Positions 56,907-64,000 of a stretch of DNA of 64,000 bases are shown piece by piece. The stretch is taken from assembly GCF_900104515.1 (NCBI RefSeq), contig NZ_FNJL01000009.1, forward strand, positions 115,039-179,038, read 5' to 3'. The notes beneath the pieces were generated by a model. The model had not been told where the DNA came from and ran no database searches. It saw nothing but the letters and a program-made list of their open reading frames with translations. Made by a program: the position numbers and the translations under genes. Each line of letters opens with the position of its first letter. Position 1 is the stretch's first letter. Origin of the DNA: Paracidovorax cattleyae (GTDB lineage Bacteria; Pseudomonadota; Gammaproteobacteria; Burkholderiales; Burkholderiaceae_C).

Positions 56907-59900
56907 CTACCTGCGGGACCGCATGTGCGCCTGGATGAGGCGCTGCAGTTCGCGCACGTCCAGCGGCTTGACCATGTAGGCGTCGAAGCCGGCCTCGCGC
57001 GCCTGCTCGCGGTTGTGGTCCTGGCCCCATCCCGTCGCTGCCACCAGCAGCATGCGCGCGCCGGACGGTTCGGCGCGCAGCGCCCGCGCCACCGACATGC
57101 CGTCGAGGCCGGGCATGCCGAGATCCAGCACTGCCACGTCCGGCTCCAGCTCACGGGCCTTGCGCAGTGCCTCGTGCCCGTCAGCGGCGGTGGCCACGGC
57201 GCAGCCTTCCAGCAGGTGCGAGATGGACCACGTGACATCGACGTTGTCGTCCGCCAGCAGGACGCGGGGCGCACGGTCACCTGCGCCCTGGCCGTCGTCG
57301 GGTACCTGCGCGCGGCCGGCGCCGGAAGTCGAGGGCTGGGCAGGGACGGGCAAGGGCAACTGCACGGTGAAGCGGCTGCCCTGGCTGGGACCCGCGCTTT
57401 CCCCGCGTACGGTGCCATGGTGCATTTCCACGATGTTGCGCACCAGTGCGAGGCCGATGCCCAGGCCCTGGGTATGCCGCATGCCGGCGTCCGGGCTTTG
57501 CGAGAACATGGTGAACATGTCGTCCACGGTGTCCGGATCCATGCCGATGCCGTTGTCTTCCACGCGCAGGTGGATGGATTCCCCTTCGGTCCAGGCCGAC
57601 AGCCGGATGCGGCCGTGGTCGGGGGTGTACTTCGCGGCGTTGCTCAGCAGGTTCGCGAGCACCTGGGCAATGCGCACCGGGTCCGCGCGCAGGATGACCG
57701 GGTCACCGGGAAGATCCTGCACGAGTTCGTGGCCTGCCGCGCGGATGGCGCCGAGCGTGGCTTCCAGGGCGGCTTCGACGATCTCTTCCAGCGCGACCTC
57801 GCGCTGCTGCAGCACCATGCGGCCCAGCCGCAGCCGCGACAGGTCCATGAGGTCGTCCAGCAGCACGGCCATGGCGCGCGCCTGCCGTTGCACGATGCGC
57901 GCCGCCTGGTCGCGGTCGGCCGGTTCGGCGCCTTCGGTGGCCAGGACCGCCGATGCGCCGGCGATCGACGCCAGCGGGTTGCGCAGCTCGTGCGACAGCA
58001 CCGCCAGGAAGCGGTCTTTCGTCGCGTCGGCAGCCTGCAGGGCGGCGCGGGCTTCCTCGTTCTCGCGCAGGGCCTTGAGCAGGTCGGCCCGGCTTTGCTC
58101 GAGCGCCTGCTGGCTCGCGCGCTGGTCGCTCTGGTCCCGCAGGATCTTGACGAAACCGACGACCGTGTCCGCGCCGTCGTGCATGGGCATGAGTGCGCCG
58201 CTGGCCCAGAAGCGGCTGCCGTCCTTGCGCTGGTGCAGGCGGTCGTCGAGCGCGCCGCCGGTGGCCAGTGCCGTGCGCGTTTCGGAAAGCGGTGCCCCGG
58301 CCGCACGGTCTTCGGGCGTGAAGATCATGTCCGCGAGCTGGCCCACGGCCTCGTTCTCGCTGTAGCCGAGGATGCGCTCCGCCCCGCTGTTCCAGGTGGT
58401 GATGCGGCGGTCCAGGTCGGTGGAGAAGATGGCGTATTCCACCGCGTTCTCGACGACCAGGCGCAGGCGCTCGGTGCTCTCGCGCAGCGCGTTCTCGGCG
58501 CGCTTGCGTTCGCTGATGTCGTTGCACACCACGATCGAGGCCGTGGGGCCGCCGTACGCGTCGGCCAGATAGCTCACGCTGTTGTGCAGCCAGAGCGTGC
58601 TGCCGTCCTTGCGCAGGCACCGCTTCTCGATGTGGAAGGGCTCGCCGTGATCGGCGAGGCGCCGCATGAGGTGGGCGCTCAGCTGGCGGTCGGCGGGATG
58701 GATCAGGTCGAGCAGCTGCGTGCCGATGAGCTCGTCGTGCCCGTAGCCGAGCATGTGGCTGTAGTGCCGGTTGACGAAGGTGATGTGGCCCTCCAGGTCC
58801 GTCTGCACCACACCGACGACGGCCTGGTTCACGATGGCGCTGAAGCGATCCTCCGAGCGGCGCAGCGCCTCCTGGCCCTGCTTGCGCTCGGAAATGTCCA
58901 CGAAGGTCAGCACCACGCCCGCGATGCGGTCGTCCAGCGTCCGGTACGGCAGCATGCGCACGAGATACCAGTTGCCGTCGCTGGCGCCCACCTCGCGTTC
59001 CACCAGTGCGAGGCGTTCGAGCACCCGCCGGGCGTCCTCGGCCAGTTCCGGATACTGCAGTTGCGTGCGCAGGTGGGATAGCGGCCGCCCCACGTCGGTG
59101 GCGATGAGGTTGAAGAGGGTGACGGCCGACGGCGTGAAGCGGGTGATGCGCAGGTCGCGGTCGAGGAAGACCGTGGCGATGGCGGTGGCGTCCATGAGGT
59201 TCTGCATGTCGCTGTTCGCGTGACCCAGCTCGTCCACCTTGCTCTTGAGTTCGTGGTTGACGGTCGTCAATTCCTCGTTGATGGACTGCAGCTCTTCCCG
59301 GTTGGTCTCCAGCTCCTCCGTCGCGGAACGCAGCTCCTCGTTCATCGCCTGCAACTCTTCGTTGCTGGCCCGCAGTTCCTCGGTGGAGGCTTCGTATTGC
59401 TCGATGGTGCTGCGCAGCTGGGCGTTCAGCAGTTCCAGTTCGCGGTCCAGCTGCTCCGCGGCCGTGTCCTGGGGCACCTCGGTGGCCGGCAAGGAAGAGG
59501 AGGGCAGTTCGGGTGGCGCAGGCAGCAGGACGAGCGAGAGGCTCTGGCCCAGGTCGGGCACGGGCCGCACCTCGGCGGCGACCCGGACGGTGCCGCCAGC
59601 CGTTTCCACCGGTACCGCCGCCAGCCGCATGGGCTGGCCGGTCCGGCCTGTGCGGTAGAGCGCCGCCCGCAACTCGATGCGCAGCGCTGGGTGGATCAGC
59701 CGCATCAGGTTGCGCGAAGGCTCGCCGCCGTGGAAGACCAGGAACCGGCCCGCCGAAGGCGACATGTGCAGGATGTTCTGTTCACCGTCCACGAGGATGG
59801 AGGGCGGCGCGAGCTGCTCCAGCAGCCGCAGGTGGACCTCGCCCCACGGCGTGGCCTTCTCGCCCGCAGCCTGCAGGGGCGGGCGCTCGGCGTCCGCGAA

Positions 59901-61520
59901 GTAGCGCACCATCGCGCCGGAATGCACGACGGGCCCCTGGTGGCTCGCGTGCTGCACGTGCAGCGCCGCCGCGGCCGGGCCCGGCCCTGCGGGCAGCAGG
60001 AGGTCCGCGCGCGCCGCGGTCTGGTGGCCGTACAGGCGGTGCAGCTTGTCGATCACCGCGAACCGGATATCGCCGTCGTCCACCGATTCGGCGGACCCCA
60101 GGAACAGGAGCTTGCCCTGCATGAGGGCGAAGTGGAAGGTGTCGAGCACCCGGTGCTGGGCCTCTCGGTTCAGGTAGATGAGCAGGTTCCGGCAGGAAAT
60201 GAGGTCGAGCCGGGAGAAGGGCGAATCCCTGAGCAGGTCATGGACCGCGAACAGCACGCTTTCACGCAGTTCGCGCCGTACCCGGTAGCCGCCGCGTTCA
60301 CGCACGAAGAAACGCCGCAGCCGTTCGGCGGACACGTCGCTCTCGATCGCCGCGGGATAGAAGCCCTCGCGGGCCGTGCGGATGGCCGCGTCATCCAGGT
60401 CGGTGGCGAAGATCTGCAGCACGGGCGCCGTGTCGAGCGTCCGGGCATATTCCGTCAGGAGCATGGCGATGGAGTAGGCCTCTTCACCCGTCGCGCAGCC
60501 CGCCACCCACACGCGCAGCGCATCCGCTCCGGTCTTGCCCTGGAACAGCTGCGGCAGTTGGCCTTCCAGGGCCACGAAGGCAACGGGATCCCGGAAGAAA
60601 TTGGTCACGCTGATGAGCAGGTCCTGCAGCAGCGCTCCGGCTTCGCCCGGCCGGGTGCGCAGGCAGTCCAGGTAGCCGGGCATCGTGCCGATGCCATTCA
60701 CCTGCATCCGGCGTCCCACCCGGCGCACGACGGTGGCGCGCTTGTAGTCTCCGAAATCGCGGCCGGTGCGGTGGCGCAGCAGCGCCAGCACCTCGCGCAG
60801 TGCGGCCTCGTCATTGGCCGCTTCGGCGCCCGAGTCCGGCGGCCCGGCGCCGTGCGCGGCCTCCAGCCGCAGACGGGGGGCCATGCGGTGGTATTCCATC
60901 ACGCGTGCGGCCATCTGTCCGGCGGGCAGCACCCAGTCGATCATACCGGTGGAGATGGCCGATCCAGGCATGCCGCTGGCATAGGCTTCCCCCGGATCCT
61001 GTGCGATGGTGAGGCCACCGCGCTCCTTGATGCGCTTGATGCCGATGGCGCCATCCCCGTCCGCGCCGGACAGCACGATCGCGGTGGCCCGCGCGCCATG
61101 CGATTCGGCGAGGGTGCGGAACAGCAGGTCTACCGCCACGTGGCGCTGGCGGTCCGGTGGCAGGGGGGCGAGCGCGAGCGCACCGTCGTGGACTTCGAGC
61201 ACCTTGCGGGGAGGCACGACATAGACCGTGTCGGCTTCCATCGTCACCGGGCCGGTTACCTGCCGCACACGCAGCGTGGCCGCACGCTGGAGCAGTTCGG
61301 CCAGCATGCTCTCGTGGTCGGGGGACAGGTGCAGCACGACCACGAACGCCATGCCGGGGGAAGAGGGCATCCCCGCGAAGAAATCGCGCAGGGCCTGGAT
61401 GGCGCCGGCCGATCCCCCCAGTCCGACCACCGGCAGCGCGGCTTCGCCGGATGCGACGGCGCAGCCGGTCTCGGCACCGGCCACGGCCTCCTCGGCGGGG
61501 CCGGGGGTGATCTCGTCCAT
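56907..61520 (-). CDS. CheB-CheR-PAS-histidine kinase-receiver hybrid
   Basis: A 1537-residue multidomain signalling protein. Order: CheB methylesterase (~30-210; S37 in GLGGSAGA, H64 in VVLHLSPDHES, D156 in SGADGDGA); CheR methyltransferase (~225-490; WVAGCATGEEAYSIAM for SAM); a PAS-like part and long coiled coil (~660-750; EELRASNEELQAMNEEL repeats); three PAS domains (~750-1130); HisKA with phospho-His in FLAVLSHELRNPLASI; HATPase (VLANLLSNAAKYTPDH, GLGIGLALVR); and a C-terminal receiver (VLLADDNVD, VAVLDLGMPGLDG, VKPLD). All catalytic residues appear intact. No transmembrane segment is seen, so it is probably cytoplasmic. No chemotaxis genes are adjacent. Confidence 0.92.
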   Translation of the reverse strand: MDEITPGPAEEAVAGAETGCAVASGEAALPVVGLGGSAGAIQALRDFFAGMPSSPGMAFVVVLHLSPDHESMLAELLQRAATLRVRQVTGPVTMEADTVYVVPPRKVLEVHDGALALAPLPPDRQRHVAVDLLFRTLAESHGARATAIVLSGADGDGAIGIKRIKERGGLTIAQDPGEAYASGMPGSAISTGMIDWVLPAGQMAARVMEYHRMAPRLRLEAAHGAGPPDSGAEAANDEAALREVLALLRHRTGRDFGDYKRATVVRRVGRRMQVNGIGTMPGYLDCLRTRPGEAGALLQDLLISVTNFFRDPVAFVALEGQLPQLFQGKTGADALRVWVAGCATGEEAYSIAMLLTEYARTLDTAPVLQIFATDLDDAAIRTAREGFYPAAIESDVSAERLRRFFVRERGGYRVRRELRESVLFAVHDLLRDSPFSRLDLISCRNLLIYLNREAQHRVLDTFHFALMQGKLLFLGSAESVDDGDIRFAVIDKLHRLYGHQTAARADLLLPAGPGPAAAALHVQHASHQGPVVHSGAMVRYFADAERPPLQAAGEKATPWGEVHLRLLEQLAPPSILVDGEQNILHMSPSAGRFLVFHGGEPSRNLMRLIHPALRIELRAALYRTGRTGQPMRLAAVPVETAGGTVRVAAEVRPVPDLGQSLSLVLLPAPPELPSSSLPATEVPQDTAAEQLDRELELLNAQLRSTIEQYEASTEELRASNEELQAMNEELRSATEELETNREELQSINEELTTVNHELKSKVDELGHANSDMQNLMDATAIATVFLDRDLRITRFTPSAVTLFNLIATDVGRPLSHLRTQLQYPELAEDARRVLERLALVEREVGASDGNWYLVRMLPYRTLDDRIAGVVLTFVDISERKQGQEALRRSEDRFSAIVNQAVVGVVQTDLEGHITFVNRHYSHMLGYGHDELIGTQLLDLIHPADRQLSAHLMRRLADHGEPFHIEKRCLRKDGSTLWLHNSVSYLADAYGGPTASIVVCNDISERKRAENALRESTERLRLVVENAVEYAIFSTDLDRRITTWNSGAERILGYSENEAVGQLADMIFTPEDRAAGAPLSETRTALATGGALDDRLHQRKDGSRFWASGALMPMHDGADTVVGFVKILRDQSDQRASQQALEQSRADLLKALRENEEARAALQAADATKDRFLAVLSHELRNPLASIAGASAVLATEGAEPADRDQAARIVQRQARAMAVLLDDLMDLSRLRLGRMVLQQREVALEEIVEAALEATLGAIRAAGHELVQDLPGDPVILRADPVRIAQVLANLLSNAAKYTPDHGRIRLSAWTEGESIHLRVEDNGIGMDPDTVDDMFTMFSQSPDAGMRHTQGLGIGLALVRNIVEMHHGTVRGESAGPSQGSRFTVQLPLPVPAQPSTSGAGRAQVPDDGQGAGDRAPRVLLADDNVDVTWSISHLLEGCAVATAADGHEALRKARELEPDVAVLDLGMPGLDGMSVARALRAEPSGARMLLVAATGWGQDHNREQAREAGFDAYMVKPLDVRELQRLIQAHMRSRR

Positions 61521-61740
61521 CTCTTGTCCTTGTGGGGGCGCACCGCGGTGCGTGGAATGCGGCTGGGGCGACGATGCTAGCGCAATCCGTGACTGCGGTC
61601 GGGCAAAAAACGCTGCCGGAGCGCAGCCTGCTCATCCATGGCATGCGTGGGAAAGTTTTACACGCCTGCCCCGCCCGCGGGCCCGCCAATCGGACAAAAA
61701 CGGCCGTGACCGCGGGCATGCCGTTTGCCCCCGCCGGGGC

Positions 61741-62358
61741 ATGGAGATCCAAACGACGCCCCGTTCCCTGGACGCGTACTCCCACGCGTCCGCGCCCCCC
61801 GTTCCCGTGGCCCGCGAACCCCTGCGGTATCGCGAGCATGCGGGGCGCAGGGTCGGCATTCTGGTATGGCCCGGCGGGGATGGCTGGCGTGGTGCATGGT
61901 CCATGGGCAGCGGCGCGTGGTATGCGGTGCGCGGACGCTGGGGCAGCGAGGATCTCGCGGCGGAGAAGACTTTCATGGCCGCCCGGTCCTCCCTCGGGCA
62001 GGACGGCCTGCGCCGCCGCCGGCCGTCCGCGCCGCCGCCAGTGCATCGGCCACCCATGCCTTGTGCGCCAGGGGCGAGTGAGGCGAATGGGTCGGGAGAG
62101 GGTGGCCAGGCGCCCGCGCTGCGCGCGGCGTCGGAGCAATGGAGCGAGTTGCGCCGTGATTGGCAGACTGCCGAAATGCGGCTGGCCCGGCGCCAGTCGG
62201 CGATCTGCCTGGGCGAGGGCTCCGAGGAGCATGCGCAAGATGCCAAGAGCCTGCGTGACCTCGAGCGGGAAGCCGAAAGCGCGCGCCAGCGGATGGACGA
62301 TTATCTCAACGTCGTGCTGCGCATGCTGCGGCCCCAGGCGGGCAACACCACTTCCTGA
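61741..62358 (+). CDS. hypothetical protein with C-terminal coiled coil
   Basis: A 205-residue protein, ATG 61741 (MEIQTTPRSLDAYSH). It has a compact N-terminal part (YREHAGRRVGILVWPGGDGW), a Pro/Arg-rich linker, and a charged helical C-terminus (LRAASEQWSELRRDWQTAEM, LRDLEREAESARQRMDDYLN) likely to form a coiled coil. No family recognised. The open frame extends far upstream but that part is the antisense of the kinase gene. Confidence 0.55.
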   Translation: MEIQTTPRSLDAYSHASAPPVPVAREPLRYREHAGRRVGILVWPGGDGWRGAWSMGSGAWYAVRGRWGSEDLAAEKTFMAARSSLGQDGLRRRRPSAPPPVHRPPMPCAPGASEANGSGEGGQAPALRAASEQWSELRRDWQTAEMRLARRQSAICLGEGSEEHAQDAKSLRDLEREAESARQRMDDYLNVVLRMLRPQAGNTTS

Positions 62359-62382
62359 ACCATCGGCGCCGCTGGCTGTCAC

Positions 62383-62802
62383 TCATTCGTCGATCGCGGC
62401 ACTCCAGCGGCTGCCCCAGTCGCGCGCCTGGTCGATTTCGCGCCGGTCGCGCTTGGTGGGGCGGCCTTCCTGCAGGGCGGCCGCCGGCTCGGGCGCCAGC
62501 CTGCGCATCTCGGCCGCCTGCGCACGTGCGGCGATGCTCTCATCCGTCTCTTCATAGAGCTGTTGCGCAACGGGCGCCGGGCCGCGCATCGCGCTGAGCC
62601 CGCGCACCACGACGGTGCGTGGAACCTGGCCCTGGCGCAACGCCACGGTATCGCCGCTGCGCAGTTCCCGCGATGCCTTGGCGACCTGTCCGTTCACCGA
62701 TACGCGGCCCTTGCCGATTTCTTCCGCTGCCAGGGCCCGGGTCTTGTAGAAGCGGGCGCACCACAGCCATTTGTCCAGGCGCATCGATTCGGGAGGGGTC
62801 AT
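62383..62802 (-). CDS. hslR: heat-shock ribosome-associated protein Hsp15 (S4 domain)
   Basis: A 139-residue S4-type RNA-binding protein: MRLDKWLWCARFYKTRALAA, EEIGKGRVSVNGQVAKAS and SGDTVALRQG, then a basic tail (GRPTKRDRREIDQARDW). Hsp15 binds free 50S subunits carrying nascent chains and helps to recycle them. The ATG at 62802 with GGGAGGGG-type sequence nearby is chosen over a longer upstream frame. Confidence 0.9.
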   Translation of the reverse strand: MTPPESMRLDKWLWCARFYKTRALAAEEIGKGRVSVNGQVAKASRELRSGDTVALRQGQVPRTVVVRGLSAMRGPAPVAQQLYEETDESIAARAQAAEMRRLAPEPAAALQEGRPTKRDRREIDQARDWGSRWSAAIDE

Positions 62803-62942
62803 GGCGGCATTTTCCCAGAGATCCGCAGCGCCCCGTACCCGGCAGGCCGTCGTTCGGCGAAGATGGCTGACACGGTCACCGCCCGGCGGTGACCAGACTG
62901 GCCGGCATCGCCCTCCTGCTGCCGGCCTGCCGGCCTCATGCC

Positions 62943-63910
62943 ATGCGCTTCTTTCTCCACCGCTCCCCGCTCCGAACCGCCGGCCATGGCCGGGTGGCCG
63001 TGTCCCTGCTCGCCATGGCGGCCCTGGCCGGCTGTGGAGATACTGCCCGCTTGCCTGCCGAGGCAGGCATCGGTCCCCGGCCCACGCTGCCGGAGCCGCA
63101 CCAATCCCTGATTCCCACCGTGCACATCGCGCCTGCCAAGGGGTGGCCGGAAGGGGGCGCACCGCAGCCCATGGCCGGACTGTCCGTGACACCGTTCGCC
63201 CGCGGGCTCGAGCATCCACGCTGGGTGATGGTGCTGCCCAATGGGGATGTGCTCGTGGCGGAGAGCGACAAGCCCGCGCCCGAAGGTCCGCCCCCGGACG
63301 ACGGGTTGGTCAAGAAGGTGCGCAACTGGGTCATGGGTAAGGTCATGGCACGGGCTGGATCCGGCAAACCGTCGGCCAACCGCATCACGCTGCTGCGCGA
63401 TGCCGACGGAGATGGCGTGGCGGAAACGCGCAGCGTGTTCCTGCAGGGGCTGAATTCTCCTCTCGGCATGGCACTGGTCGGTAGCGATCTGTACGTTGCC
63501 AACACCGATGCCGTCGTGCGCTTCCCCTATGCCGCAGGGCAGACCGCCATCGCGGCCGCGCCGGCCAAGGTGGTGGACCTGCCCGCGCGGCCGCTCAACC
63601 ACCACTGGACCAAGAACCTCATCGCCAGCCCGGACGGGGCGAGGCTGTATGTCACGGTCGGCTCCAACAGCAACGTGGCCGAGAACGGCATGGAGGCCGA
63701 AGCCGGCCGGGCCGCCATCTGGGAGGTGGATCGCGCCACGGGCGCGCACCGCATCTTCGCCAGCGGCCTGCGCAATCCCAATGGCATGGGCTGGGAGCCG
63801 GGCTCCGGCACGCTGTGGACCGTGGTGAATGAACGCGATGAAATCGGCAGCGACCTGGTGCCCGACTACCTCACCTCGGTAAAGGAGGGCGGCTTCTACG
63901 GCTGGCCTTA
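62943..63910 (+). pseudogene. glucose/sorbosone dehydrogenase-type lipoprotein, cut by an IS
   Basis: 322 residues of a PQQ-dependent sugar-dehydrogenase-like six-bladed beta-propeller. A lipoprotein signal ends in AALAGCG (lipobox LAGC). Blade motifs: [79 protein letters not shown] and [17 protein letters not shown], where the frame hits the IS end at 63911 (stop TAG formed at the junction). The expected C-terminal ~100 residues after GWP are missing. A longer start (GTG 62889) is possible. Confidence 0.8.
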
Positions 63911-64000
63911 GAGCCTGTTTACGATCTTCGACACAGCAAAGCCAAGAATGCCAAGTGGACGAACTGCAAGCTGGTGTTGAGCAACCTCTCGCAGTTCTTC
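63911..64000 (-). mobile_element. IS5-family insertion sequence, one end
   Basis: The element begins GAGCCTGTTTACGATCTTC at 63911, immediately after the TA of a TTAG junction as expected for IS5/IS427-type target choice. Only one end is in the window. Confidence 0.7.
63919..64000 (-). CDS. IS5-family transposase, C-terminus (partial)
   Basis: Read on the minus strand the last 26 codons are KNCERLLNTSLQFVHLAF then LALLCRRS and a TAA (63919-63921). This matches the conserved C-terminal K-N-W/C-E-R...FVHLAFL ending of IS5-family DDE transposases. The rest lies outside the window. Confidence 0.75.
   Translation of the reverse strand, partial: KNCERLLNTSLQFVHLAFLALLCRRS

Overview
The window looks like chromosome of a Comamonadaceae betaproteobacterium, most likely Acidovorax. 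The DNA is GC-rich apart from the first ~0.5 kb. Bug-type periplasmic binding proteins and LysR regulators are abundant, and the housekeeping block (glnS, aroQ, lpxH, ppiA/ppiB, cysS, accA, tilS, lysC) reads like that group. No database was searched; names rest on motifs and remembered family sequences.

Layout. 1-1.5 kb: AT-rich edge with a DUF3289-like coding segment (possible type VI secretion effector tail) overlapping a small polytopic membrane protein (possible immunity protein). 1.5-3 kb: DUF2322 gene and a Bug binding protein. 3.2-5.4 kb: a cysteine-dioxygenase-like cupin fused to four rhodanese domains. 5.5-10.7 kb: two LysR-controlled units (an SDR; an SGNH esterase with an MFS exporter). 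10.7-21.5 kb: a ten-gene minus-strand cluster in this order: tetra-rhodanese, two binding proteins, FAD oxidase, aminotransferase, two ABC permeases, ABC ATPase, cupin, C-S lyase. 21.6-36.7 kb: glnS, aroQ, arfB, hydrolases, an Lrp regulator divergent from an AceE-type dehydrogenase E1 (MdeR/MdeB-like arrangement), and a Bug binding protein with a gamma-glutamyltransferase-family enzyme. 36.7-37.9 kb: wreckage of a yfiRNB c-di-GMP operon next to a 16-G run. 37.9-49.9 kb: housekeeping genes and tRNA-Ser(GCT). 49.9-56.9 kb: an accessory and decaying region with five remnants, among them an aminotransferase/AsnC deletion fusion and two frameshifted ferritin-like genes, mixed with intact csbD, a LysR/quinone-reductase pair and a KGG stress protein. 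56.9-61.5 kb: a 1537-residue CheB-CheR-PAS-kinase-receiver protein. 62.9-64 kb: a glucose/sorbosone dehydrogenase-type lipoprotein gene cut by an IS5-like element that runs off the window.

Most notable system: the 10.7-21.5 kb cluster together with the fused gene at 3.2 kb. The fused gene joins in one polypeptide the two proteins that sit at opposite ends of the cluster (cupin and tetra-rhodanese). Both loci share a 13-bp identical element in their upstream regions, and a related perfect 16-bp palindrome precedes the cluster. I infer a co-regulated pathway that imports a sulfur-containing amino-acid-like compound, opens it by oxidation, transamination and C-S cleavage, and passes the released thiol or sulfane sulfur to a cupin dioxygenase and a rhodanese. 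Substrate and chemistry are unproven.
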